From Leptasterias polaris (taxonomy: Eukaryota > Echinodermata > Asteroidea > Forcipulatida > Asteriidae): a stretch of 64,000 nucleotides of DNA. The translations under genes were made by a program, and so were the position numbers. Below, piece after piece: positions 59,301 through 64,000 of this stretch (the first letter of the stretch is position 1; the number at the start of each line of letters is the position of its first letter). The DNA lies in contig JAZGTN010000042.1 of NCBI GenBank assembly GCA_037783415.1, positions 2,968,001 through 3,032,000 on the forward strand, in the 5' to 3' direction. A model generated the notes under the pieces. It was not told the origin of the DNA and ran no database searches. It saw only the letters and a list, made by a program, of their open reading frames with translations.

Positions 59301-60589
59301 GTAGGCCGTGGGCAGGGGCGGGCGTTGGAGGGCGCCCTCTTGTGGTATAAAATTCTAGCGTGGGAAGCCTGAGGCTTAGAGAAATATGCAAATTGTAGGT
59401 TTAACAGGTAAGGGAGTCCCTGAAGTGGACTACGTTCTTGTCTTGGTGAATTTCTCTGGAATTTGATATTTTGCCAGAGTCCATTCGAGGCAGCAGATAG
59501 AGTGACTGATCGGATCCATGATTGAAACGGAACTAAAGTCATAAAGCATCTCTACATTTCTGAAGCCTAGTAATTCAGGATGTTTAAAAAATGAAACATA
59601 TGCACTTTTCTGGATGTGAAAGTCATCAGTTCAAATTAATCACTGACTCTAGGGTACATCTGTATAGGGTACTGAATACTCACTTTGGATTCTGATGATT
59701 TGTAGGGTTGTTAAAAGTATTGCTGTCCACCAGGAAAGGTTTCCATTCTTTGGCTTAACAAGGGAAAATAAAACAACACTTACAAGTGATGTAAACAGTA
59801 ATGCATTGTTATTATAGCTATCTCACCTAATTTTTATGATAAACCAAAAACACAGTATGTACATATACATGTGCACATATAGTTAGTTTCTCAGGTTGAT
59901 TGAACACATTTATATTGGCTTTAAAGTTTCTGATCATTAAATAGCTTTAATATGAAGTACATGTAATACCCAGCCCAATGTCATAAAGCTGTTAAGGAGA
60001 AAATGTGTTTAGCAAATTATTCTGCCAGTCCCACACAGTTTTGATGGAAGTTTGTTTCTACATACACGGCAAGGGTGTGGCACATGGTAACATTGGCAAG
60101 TAGATACTAGAGCCACCACTACTCTCTCCAGTCATCAAAGGACTGTACATGTAAAACTCTGCTAACTTATTTCTTCTTAGCAAGGTTTTTCTGCACTAAG
60201 CATTTTTTATTGATCTTTTTGTATTTGCCGATCAGCTATAATAAATTGGGCATAAATAACGGTAGGTAAGCAAACTTTTGCCCAGCTGCCATATTCATCT
60301 CCTTCAAAGGGCAGTTGAGTTTCTGAACAACTTCAGCAAAAGGAATTTCACCAACTTGTTTCTCCATTCGATCCATTATGCCTTACTACAATTATTTTGA
60401 GTTCTTGGCCCAAAGCTCAAAAATTACCCCCAGTTCATACTCACTATACATGAAATCAGTTTCTATCCTGTTGTCAGAGCCCTCTTTTATTTCTTTCTTC
60501 TTCTGATGTTCAACCCACTGGAACATGGAGACTTCTCTCCTGAGTTTGACAACTGGAATATGCACATCGAACAGTACATCAACTAGAGG
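38126..60589 (-). CDS. TMEM43: TMEM43 (LUMA), seven exons, 5' end missing
   Basis: Exons in transcript order: 60589-60445, 59753-59684, 51790-51601, 49363-49286, 47071-46970, 45799-45682 and 38337-38126 (stop). All are GT-AG and every phase joins. The product matches TMEM43 along its length: KLRREVSMFQWVE, KEWKPFLVDSNTFNNPTNHQN, MTFVAIHTYIGNYMI, VGDVRVTYSYAGVSGD, VSVIAKQSGNQLTKY, GGWIMMLIGLNFMTNILYTL, DWFPILGTMVSIGLSAF and SAGWLWYRP. TMEM43 is a multi-pass membrane protein of the ER and inner nuclear membrane that binds lamins and emerin. Three C-terminal membrane segments are visible; the N-terminal one and the start codon are not. The introns carry a 6-kb DIRS element and a 6.4-kb repeat array. 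Confidence 0.95.
41660..41782. repeat. Hairpin modules (agctgtttcgctgcg...) at unit end
   Basis: Two 45-55-bp modules, each of an a-rich linker (aacaaaaacaagag) plus an inverted repeat agctgtttcgc / gcgaaacagct. The same modules occur at 1795-1889 (two), 43503-43730 (four) and 44705-44806 (two), and are absent from the units ending near 39468 and 40560. Confidence 0.85.
43503..43730. repeat. Four hairpin modules at unit end
   Basis: Four copies of the agctgtttcgc...gcgaaacagct hairpin separated by a-rich linkers. One has an expanded loop (gcttcgctgcgcttcgctgcg) and another a collapsed loop (tgcaaa), showing slippage within the loop. Confidence 0.85.
44985..45345 (+). repeat. Interspersed ~360-bp repeat, copy 2
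   Basis: Nearly identical to 30042-30405 over its whole length (gtacactattggtaagatcg ... cctgtataatacctttaaa). It lies directly after the 1.08-kb array, inside the TMEM43 intron. Confidence 0.88.
45682..45799 (-). CDS. TMEM43: TMEM43 exon with membrane segment
   Basis: 39 codons plus 1 nt; acceptor tattttaaag and donor gtgagt. It carries the GGWIMMLIGLNFMTNILYTL membrane helix. Confidence 0.95.
46623..46641 (+). repeat. Poly-G run (19 G)
   Basis: An unbroken run of 19 G on the + strand, i.e. poly-C in the TMEM43 transcript intron. Shorter runs are at about 49731 and 63797-63810. Confidence 0.9.
46970..47071 (-). CDS. TMEM43: TMEM43 exon (34 codons)
   Basis: Acceptor gtctttttcag and donor gtaaat; 102 nt, phase 0. 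Encodes VSVIAKQSGNQLTKY... to ...GEKTAQ. Confidence 0.94.
47072..49285. other. TMEM43 intron; nothing recognised
   Basis: No repeat family or exon was identified with confidence. Confidence 0.5.
49286..49363 (-). CDS. TMEM43: TMEM43 exon (26 codons)
   Basis: Acceptor ttttacattag and donor gtaagt-like (gtaag); 78 nt, phase 0. Encodes VGDVRVTYSYAGVSGD..., a highly conserved TMEM43 block. Confidence 0.95.
50330..50830 (+). repeat. Degenerate relatives of the 1.08-kb repeat body
   Basis: The phrase 'gactggaagtaaaggtcaaatgaggtcac' occurs twice (about 50448 and 50592, second copy diverged). It is followed by tgacgtcatca and a 'ctgaagtacatggaaagtttcaag' phrase like the body of the 38-45 kb units. 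Probably old fragments of the same family. Confidence 0.45.
51115..51393 (-). repeat. Interspersed ~360-bp repeat, diverged inverted copy 3
   Basis: The reverse complement matches copies 1 and 2 in order (ttaccaat-gtt at the outer end, then tgtgaacatttgtattttg, acatggtataaa, tttctgagaaatgagtaaaac) with many substitutions. Confidence 0.7.
51601..51790 (-). CDS. TMEM43: TMEM43 exon (63 codons)
   Basis: Acceptor cttgctgtag and donor gtgagt; it completes a split Lys codon, phase 0 out. Encodes EMTVSPMTFVAIHTYIG... to ...NPFRPK. Confidence 0.95.
52028..52412 (+). mobile_element. tRNA(Leu/Ser)-like SINE, full length
   Basis: Box A-like tggccgggcggtctgggtcg and box B-like gggttcggtgcc lie about 60 nt apart. 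The next part is the widespread 'cttgtgcccctgagcaaggc' / 'cttaaccataattgcttcg' body. The 3' end has an A-rich tail (about 52388-52410). Inserted in a TMEM43 intron, antisense to the gene. Confidence 0.85.
52413..53144. other. TMEM43 intron; nothing recognised
   Basis: AT-rich, with no supported element or exon. Confidence 0.4.
53145..53422 (+). mobile_element. Old LINE endonuclease fragment, 5' piece (split by DIRS)
   Basis: The + strand frame reads ISAPTRIPSCVTDN, then ALLGNSDHCNVGV, then HRTHLQNDRTDWDG. These are the last blocks of a LINE AP-endonuclease-like domain, including the GNSDH active-site block. The frame continues after the DIRS insertion at 59431. No start and no RT nearby: a dead fragment. 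Confidence 0.8.
53466..53594 (+). repeat. DIRS inverted terminal repeat (3' side of element)
   Basis: Runs from ttacctgttaaacctaca to gtcctcttttctctag; by eye it matches the complement of 59283-59411 without difference. The outermost 43 bp (53423-53465) are unique to this end and contain a small hairpin, ccaaatca / tgatttgg. Confidence 0.93.
53635..53739 (+). repeat. DIRS internal complementary region
   Basis: The first half (to about 53694) is the exact complement of the low-coordinate end of the element. The second half (agtccacttcaggg...tttgcata) is the complement of the high-coordinate end. The junction ggggg|agtcc marks the two termini and so defines the element boundaries. Confidence 0.93.
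53876..56767 (-). CDS. DIRS tyrosine recombinase ORF
   Basis: 963 open codons, but only about the last 350 (from roughly 54940 down) look like protein. This part has an N-terminal SAM-like DNA-binding part (RRLSTRRTYDSRLRHYHRWC ...) and a catalytic part with ARRRSELHAL (first Arg), NAHDTRAMTTSWAYF (the HxxR block) and CYLRDVL (nucleophile Tyr). It catalyses integration of the circular DIRS DNA in place of an integrase. The first about 600 codons run in a second frame across the RT/RNase H ORF and their composition does not resemble a domain. They may be open only because of codon bias, so the true start is uncertain; a frameshift or splicing could supply it. Confidence 0.92.
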   Translation of the reverse strand: MGPFVQRRVGTKNGNFRLQNRVYKYSPVCIPTENNTDSNRPNQASGSGVGDFRPLAKTSHTQSANRGCESRVFLNLFSSSKEKHRRMATNFKPSAIKQIYPTKTVSDGVTADSFGCITHSNLGSVDRSKGCLSTCTDVGRTSSVPTVSLRPKDLRISDTTVRPFHCPEGVYSAGESRSGNPPTTSGTDLCLPGRLAHCGGDKGRNKLGTRTNCKNHFGVRFSDQHRQIAAKSDKAPSFLRSKTGPPTRTSFSYRGSSSKSFGLHHSVQNCQGGPSSGLASFIGPNGKHGGRNPMVQVADAPDTVASTCILQTMYSPYPAASANPKHDLPPPGLVVAANKHRGGTDFPTTTTYHNSGDRCLQHRLGGTHWNGIGSGVLVQGGQSIPHQYPRTARSFSSTETFCQNSDRGSGPHKIGQLNSCLLHKPPGRDAFPAVVHAHMGASALVPSETDRSYGGPLGRKAEYHGGCSVSGEGPSNRMDSAPGSGSVDLPSMGSSSHRSVCIGTEPSVTGVLYTQPGSEGMGSRCFFHQLEKHASIRVSPDLTSTKGTDKDRGGGVQNHPHRTILATPALVSENSSPLVQSADNSTGAIRPAASTTVPDPAPRGRVPPPNILDAVKQSLRSAGLSEDAASLVAQGRRLSTRRTYDSRLRHYHRWCEEHTHDPCTTPLTVVADFFMYLFHRDLTVSTIRGYRSAIAAVHKGFADGSTVSDNASLAQLLRGMYIERPPSRKLVPSWDLAQVLKVLAEPPYEPLANAPLLDLSVKTVFLLATATARRRSELHALSVEPGHIRWEPSGVRLVPCQGFLTKNQSPSFLPPPIFVPDLKSFSSVPQDKLWCPVRALKWYLAQTKPMRGDTTQLFISTNKPHKAVSADSISRWIVTAIQASIKDWPNVPDIRVNAHDTRAMTTSWAYFKGVPIQDILQAAAWKTPSTFTSCYLRDVLQAEGRTGRTALSIGGSKEVPTLE
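54766..56985 (-). CDS. DIRS reverse transcriptase / RNase H ORF
   Basis: 739 codons. The RT domain starts at about residue 100 (WRPILNLRPLNKYI, VLIDLKDAYLHVPM, FLTLPFGLSTAPRVFTRL) with the YLDDWL catalytic box. RNase H follows (VTDASNTGWGAHIG, NILELLAVFRALKHF, IKSDNSTVVSYINRQGG, GKLNIMADALSR), then a DIRS-type extension (HIDLFASALNHQLPVYCTR). It overlaps the end of the gag-like ORF by 152 nt and the start of the recombinase domain. It copies the element RNA into DNA. No damage seen. Confidence 0.95.
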   Translation of the reverse strand: MPQIHRALSSSPLQLLDRVRLLGLVPEVEPASPPVPKLRAEVTAGVLGAGDAPLPTTPFPGPVGGRLSYFEKTWALLCNDGWVQKTVTSGYKIEFTSTPPSAYLPRTTPIPTDRTRRRALESEISALLQKQAIRRVQTEDANRGFFSTFFLAPKRNTGEWRPILNLRPLNKYIRPKRFRMESLRTVLDALPIPTWAVLIDLKDAYLHVPMWAEHRAFLRFRYDQRTYEFLTLPFGLSTAPRVFTRLVKVVAGILRQRQVQIFVYLDDWLIVGETKEETSWALELTAKIISELGFLINIDKSQPNPTRHPVFLGAKLDLQQGLAFPTEDRVQNLLDCITLFRTARVAPAVAWLRLLGLMASMVDVIPWCRLRMRPIQLHLLAYYRPCIHHIQRPVPIPNMICPHLDWWSRRTNIVAGLIFPRPRPTITLVTDASNTGWGAHIGMESVAGSWSKADSQYHINILELLAVFRALKHFVRIVTGEVVLIKSDNSTVVSYINRQGGTHSPQLCMHTWGLLLWCQARQIDLTAVHLAGKLNIMADALSRGKVLPTEWTLHPAVVQSIFQVWDRPHIDLFASALNHQLPVYCTRNQDPKGWAADAFSISWKNMLAYAFPPISLLPRVLTKIEAEECRIILIAPFWPRQPWFQKIVRLLCNPPIILPVRSDLLRQPRSLIPHPGVESLHLTSWMLSSNHCDLRAFQRTLPHWWPKAADCLPVGLTTADYDIIIGGAKNTLMIHAQRL
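56834..59023 (-). CDS. DIRS ORF1 (gag-like)
   Basis: I start at MADSRKSKRG (59023), 20 codons after the first in-frame Met, because the upstream part is hydrophobic and follows a stop-rich leader. 729 codons plus stop. A Cys-rich N-terminal motif (CSSC ... CPRC ... CNRQVPCSVC) looks zinc-binding. An Arg/Ser-rich stretch comes in the middle, with a poly-Ser run. The C-terminal region (RCLDDGLRLCMDQFMRVSL, LPRLSSDLFGGKF) is typical of DIRS gag-like proteins, and a Gly/Arg/Ser-rich basic end follows. Presumed nucleocapsid role. Confidence 0.88.
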   Translation of the reverse strand: MADSRKSKRGVTPKNFVPCSSCRRIKPRPEQDLHDLCPRCRPCNRQVPCSVCKDWGSADWEAVAAWVRSRSPSGESATSASSGAVSRAKSIKTTSAGRSSLSGVMPKGSLATGKASGHTTKSVPVRPPEFSIVTGAESPSKITQLGDMSQAVLSDGSDTAPQAGQPVIASKRKQGKKKGTSRAKVVPAVQVATGHVIPGETGTNSGKTGTVPGNTGARPKTLAGVYVAPAPSQGQHRRREKSDGEERHRRKRRRRYTSSSSSSSSSRSPGGHRRHQSRREDPTSALLLQGFRELTASITSLIPKPTAPAQPVAPQEPRQVLPGMEDVMSITVSDSFSDPGSVSDPRRVSAPVAVPNTEYSSGNEETVPPTQRRDNRERPPRGEDDSSGDESSYQSTTDQRLRMVMKDMVRVLRIPSNEEPDQAEGARQSFKRRTAPVEPKEFFPVLPIDRLCADRMNALSDVKKIRPFVRREIRPFRVPRADFDNFLSVPPMPATVRDKITADVGGRSTLKSPFPSKEKNVFEESLMKIDTASRAGIRVACFLQLLSEYLVCSCEADSPVSPEATETAFRCLDDGLRLCMDQFMRVSLMTINARRTNVLDTIFVPSDGLRSNLESLPRLSSDLFGGKFQEVMQAEAKRIKATDKINLNNQSSQGGSSRPSRGNSGATKGKTFPRKPLKPFAPNPSGSFFKPTTTVGQSQAFGSRTRGRAGFTPRSKASRGGYRGGAGRR
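59283..59411 (-). repeat. DIRS inverted terminal repeat (5' side of element)
   Basis: The complement of 53466-53594. The terminal 19 bp beyond it (59412-59430) are unique to this end and recur inverted in the internal complementary region. Confidence 0.93.
59431..59536 (+). mobile_element. Old LINE endonuclease fragment, 3' piece
   Basis: If the DIRS is removed and one T kept, the + strand frame of 53145-53422 continues through this piece (LRSCLGEFLWN, then AADRVTDRI) to a stop at 59536. This matches the usual 'DWDGLR...' block after the endonuclease. Confidence 0.78.
59684..59753 (-). CDS. TMEM43: TMEM43 exon (22 codons plus split codons)
   Basis: Acceptor cccttgttaag and donor gtgagt; 2 + 66 + 2 nt. 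Encodes KEWKPFLVDSNTFNNPTNHQ and so on. Confidence 0.94.
60236..60376 (-). other. Short open frame (46 codons) in a TMEM43 intron
   Basis: Starts MDRMEKQVGEIPFAEVVQKL and ends ...LFMPNLL with a stop. The composition looks protein-like, but there are no flanking splice sites in phase with TMEM43 and no family I recognise. Could be a relic of a retroposed gene or chance. Confidence 0.2.
60445..60589 (-). CDS. TMEM43: TMEM43 most 5' exon found
   Basis: Acceptor tattgtgacag and donor gtgagt; 48 codons plus 1 nt. Encodes PLVDVLFDVHIPVVKLRREV and MFQWVEHQKKK..., aligning with the lumenal/nuclear loop after the first membrane segment. At least one exon (first membrane helix, start codon) should lie further 5'. 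Confidence 0.93.
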
Positions 60590-61410
60590 CTGTCACAATA
60601 GGAAATAAACCATATTCAAATTCAAAAAGGGAACTAAAGTTTTGGAATACTAGTTGTTTAAACATGCTGAGGCCTGATTCTTAATCATTTTACGACGACT
60701 ATGTTTTGATTCAACACACCTTTGATTCCCATTCATAAATACCTTTCCATAAAAAACATCCGAAACCCCTGTAAAAATTAAGATCGAATCTGACAGTTAA
60801 GCCTCAGCTCAACCTTGACTCTGTGTTGAATTTCTATGCATGTGTTGAGAATGAGTACCTACTCACTGGCGCTTACAGAGGAAGGGAAGTGACCAATTCA
60901 ATTTTGTTTTGTACTAATTTTCCTCAAGAGTCCTCATGTGACAAGGAAACAAATTTAAGTTTCTAACCTCACATTAAAATGGCGTAAATTGCCATTGCAT
61001 TCGATACCCGCCCAGTGCAAAATTTGTCAACATCCAAAACATCTGATGACATCATTCTGAAAAAAATGAGTCACTACACTTTTGTACACAGATGTTTTGG
61101 TTTATATCTGACTTTTTGTGAGCGAAATTTGAAACATGGTGTCATTGTAATTCAACAACTAACGGATCTTTACATTCCAAGGTTGTCCCTTGTCTGTCTT
61201 GTCCTGTATGGCATTCCCAACTCAAGCAAATGCTTACTGGGTCTTGCCTTCATTTCATCAACTCTGCCCTTTTCCTACTATTATATATCATTAGTGTATT
61301 TGATTTGAATGTAAATCATCATTTTGAATGATACTGGCACATGAGATGTGAAATGGAAATAAATGTTGTTGAATTGAAATTGTTTCATGACAGTCAAGAA
61401 AGAAACTTAA
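60590..61410. other. TMEM43 intron / upstream; possible LINE 3' tail
   Basis: Around 61330-61380 the words 'gaaataaatgttgttgaattgaaattg' resemble the 3' tail of the CR1/L2 LINE at 8757, suggesting a 3' LINE remnant on the + strand. No exon found. Confidence 0.35.
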
Positions 61411-62390
61411 AGGCACCTGGCAGTGGTATTTTTTCAAAATAAAGCTTTTGTCATTAATATATACATTTTTATGAGTGGAATGTGAATAAACAATTTACTA
61501 AGGTTAAACAATTGTATTTTTCTTTTAATTACAAATTAAAAAATAAGCCCCCCTTTACATGGCACTGTTCGTGACGTCAATCGAGGCAGGAGAAAATGTG
61601 TAGTCTGGTCCCGTACATTACGTCTGGGTACCTGATCAGTATCATGCGTTTTAGTATTCGGACGTCACCACCCAATGCAATCCTAGGACAGTGTACAGTC
61701 GACTAATAGTAATACGAGACGCCAGTTTATACGAGGTTTTTCACCGGTCCCGAACTGTCCCATGCGCGTTTTTATGTCTTAAAAACGGAAGATACGAGCA
61801 TGGTCATAACAAGAACACGGATAATACGAGGTATTGTTTTTCCACCAGAAACATTTCGCTGGTAACCTAAGCTTCACTGCAACTTCCCTTGCACGCTACT
61901 GCCAACGAAAAAATCCCCGGGCTATCCAAGTGTTCGCTGCATAGCGCTGAAAACGACGTCGGACCGGACCACTTTGCCCTCGTTAGCCTAACTTTCGATG
62001 CCCGTAACTGCCTATTATTTGGGATCTGCAGGAAAAAATGCTGGCTGACCCCATCTTTAGTCGTTTTGCTGCATCCAGCAGCAATTTTCGCTGGAAAAAT
62101 GCAAGAAAAAAAAACCTTTTTGGATAACCAAACGAAACGTACAATCTCACTACTTGCACGTGTATATACAACGTAAATGCAGGCAAGTTCGAGTGGGGTC
62201 GATGTTCAATCGAGGCGAAGTCTTCCTCGATTGACGTCACAAAAAGGGATGGGCGGAGTCGCCCCCAAACAACTTTGTCAGTATTTATATGTTAAAAAAA
62301 TAGATAAACAATTACTCAAAAAATTGTTTTATTGTTAATATACATATACTCTTATATTAAAAAAAAAAAAAATTATATTTCCAGGTGACT
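61411..62390. mobile_element. 980-bp TIR element flanked by TTAA
   Basis: The ends aggcacctgg and ccaggtgact are inverted (one mismatch) and both sides carry ttaa (61407-61410, 62391-62394). A second inverted pair, gtgacgtcaatcgagg / cctcgattgacgtcac, lies inside (61571 and 62225). It has no transposase. TTAA duplication fits piggyBac-like, or TWA-type Harbinger, MITEs. Confidence 0.7.
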
Positions 62391-62394
62391 TTAA

Positions 62395-64000
62395 GCAACA
62401 CCTTTGCCTTCAATCTACTCAAACAGATTTGTCATCTTACATTATTATTGGCCCGTATCTACATGTACCTGACTATCAAAGAACAAACACGTACATGTAC
62501 CAGAATTTTCGGAATATATAAGCTTGTTATACAAGCTGCACAAAAACGTGCAAAATTTGTATATCACCTGCATAAAAGACGTTCACTTTTCGGACCTTAT
62601 GACCTCTCTTTGCATATTTAATGAGGTGGGACTGTTCATGAAAGATGGGTAGTTTTTCATTTTGTGGATGTAAATAGAAAAATTCATATTCAAAAATATT
62701 TTCAAGTTTTGGATTTGAGCTGTTTTGAAAACAAATTACTTTCCTGACAGTACACTAGTTTAATTTTGATCACAAATATATTTTAAAAAAACATTAAAAA
62801 AACCAAGTTATTACAGTTACACCACGATATTATTTAATATCTAATTTAAATTTTTTTTAAAAGGGTATTGGATCATATTTTTTTGCAGACAATTAAAGTG
62901 CACAAAAAAATGCAAATGCCAGTCTAACACTTTGTCTGTAATGACAAAAGCCACCCAAACAACACAAATAATTCCTGTGTTCTGATTGGTGCATTAAATT
63001 AAATCCAAGTGAGACCGTATAACTGATTACTATCACCCAAAAGCATTTGACTTATTAAAGGTCATGTGGATGTGTGTGTGTGTGTGTGGTCACTACATGT
63101 ATCTCATGCCTCACACTGTTTACACCATGTGTGTGTTCATGCTAATACCCCCATTTTGGTCTGTACACATTGCACAAATGTGTCTTTGTTGGCAAGACTA
63201 CATGTAGTAATTCGTAGTATTATTTTCAAATGAGCAAGGAACCAGAACACTAAGTATGCCCATGCTATTATACTAGCGCTGGATTGTATAGCAGTAGAAT
63301 TGCATTGGAAACACGTGAGCAGCACGTGAGTCTTACATTGTGCAGTGTGCAGTTGGCCGTAAATTGGTCATCCTTAAAAGCCATTCATTCTTCATACAAA
63401 GTTTATGTGAAAAAAAGTTTGTAATGTTAAAGTAATACGGGATTTGATTTAGTCCGGTGAATGCTCGTCACAATAAATTATTTGAGCCAAGACCTTAGAC
63501 CTTAGCATCCCAATAGTTGTCAACGTCTAAATAACCTGTTATATTTACATACAAGTAGAAATCCTTACTTTACAACCCGTACTCTTTGCTAATCTGAATG
63601 ACGAGAGGAGACCGCTATTGTTATCCAAGTTACGAGGAGACTGTTTGCACACGCGATCACGACCAGACGGCCAGGAATATAAGCCACAGAGCTCATATGT
63701 CAGCATAAAAACCAATTCATTAGCTGAAAATTATGGTACACACTTTTCCTGCCCAAGCCCATGTACATACATTGTGTACGCAGGGGCTGCACCAAAGGGG
63801 GGGGGGGGGGTGGCGGCAGCCCCCCTATCATTTGAAGAAGAAAAATTGAAAAGGGGGAAAGGAAAATAAATGAACGATAGAAAGAAAGAAAGAAAGAAAA
63901 AGACTATTGGGTAGAAGAGGGACTAAGAAGAGGGACTACAAAAAAGGACAAGGGGAAAATAAATGTATTTTTTATAGTTTGGATGATATAACACAAGAAT
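62395..64000. other. No gene seen; microsatellites near the edge
   Basis: (TG)n at about 63070-63088, 14 G at 63797-63810 and (gaaa)n at 63880-63900. TMEM43's 5' exon could be here but I did not find the expected first membrane helix on the - strand. Confidence 0.45.

Larger units (their letters stand above)
53423..59430 (-). mobile_element. Intact DIRS-family retrotransposon (tyrosine recombinase)
   Basis: 6.0 kb, transcribed on the - strand. Gag-like ORF (59023-56834), RT/RNase H ORF (56985-54766) and tyrosine recombinase ORF (ends 53876), all open. 129-bp inverted terminal repeats lie at 53466-53594 and 59283-59411. The internal complementary region (53635-53739) contains the complement of both element ends joined head to head. 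That region lets a DIRS form a circular DNA, which the recombinase integrates without target duplication. Accordingly the insertion site shows no duplication, only one shared T (53422 / 59431). Lies in a TMEM43 intron, same orientation as the gene. Confidence 0.95.

Noticed and set aside
53423..59430. LTR retrotransposon or retroviral copy
   Set aside because: Terminal repeats are inverted, a tyrosine recombinase replaces the DDE integrase, there is no protease or envelope, and an internal complementary region is present; this is DIRS.
61015..61308. 97-codon + strand frame as a gene
   Set aside because: No homology recognised, and it ends next to a LINE-like 3' tail; more likely a repeat remnant.

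Overview
The window looks like nuclear DNA of a marine invertebrate deuterostome, most likely an echinoderm (sea-star- or sea-cucumber-like). It is AT-rich and intron-rich, with short host exons, GT-AG introns and very dense repeats. These include tRNA-derived SINEs, many small terminal-inverted-repeat elements, and an interspersed repeat with a 'GGCCCTGTACACTATTGGTAA' type end that I associate with echinoderm genomes from memory. The taxon call is inference; nothing in the sequence proves the species.

Three host genes can be supported by splicing and reading phase. (1) The 3' half of a PXK/SLOB-type gene (PX-domain pseudokinase family) on the + strand: six exons from 2055 to 6147, ending in a proline-rich tail and a WH2-like motif. 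(2) A complete-looking gene of about 222 codons on the + strand, coding exons from 28010 to 33356. It is basic and probably coiled-coil, and I do not recognise it. (3) TMEM43 (LUMA) on the - strand: seven exons from 60589 down to 38126, with consistent phases throughout; its 5' exon(s) lie beyond the window or were not found. Genes 2 and 3 converge.

The rest is mobile and repetitive DNA. From 8757 to 13963 there is a full-length CR1/L2-type LINE on the - strand with both ORFs open. It sits at a unit junction of a 140/141-bp satellite whose main array runs from 13964 to about 17055. That array contains a seven-unit (985-bp) higher-order repeat present twice in tandem. From 17 to 32 kb there is a string of non-autonomous DNA elements: a foldback element whose arms are made of tandem repeats, a hAT-like element with an 8-bp target duplication and another element nested in it, a Harbinger-like MITE, and several palindromic MITEs.

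From 38381 to about 44808, inside the last TMEM43 intron, there is a tandem array of roughly 1.08-kb units (another copy lies at 825-1889). The ends of the unit (CTAG preceded by a hairpin, plus subterminal inverted repeats) suggest a Helitron/Helentron-type non-autonomous element. Each unit is loaded with TGACGTCA (CRE-like) and CACGTG palindromes.

From 53423 to 59430, inside another TMEM43 intron, is an apparently intact DIRS-family tyrosine-recombinase retrotransposon. It has a gag-like ORF, an RT/RNase H ORF, a tyrosine recombinase ORF, 129-bp inverted terminal repeats and a textbook internal complementary region. It interrupts an older LINE endonuclease fragment, so the empty target site can be read off directly. 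I found no bacterial, viral, CRISPR or operon-like features.
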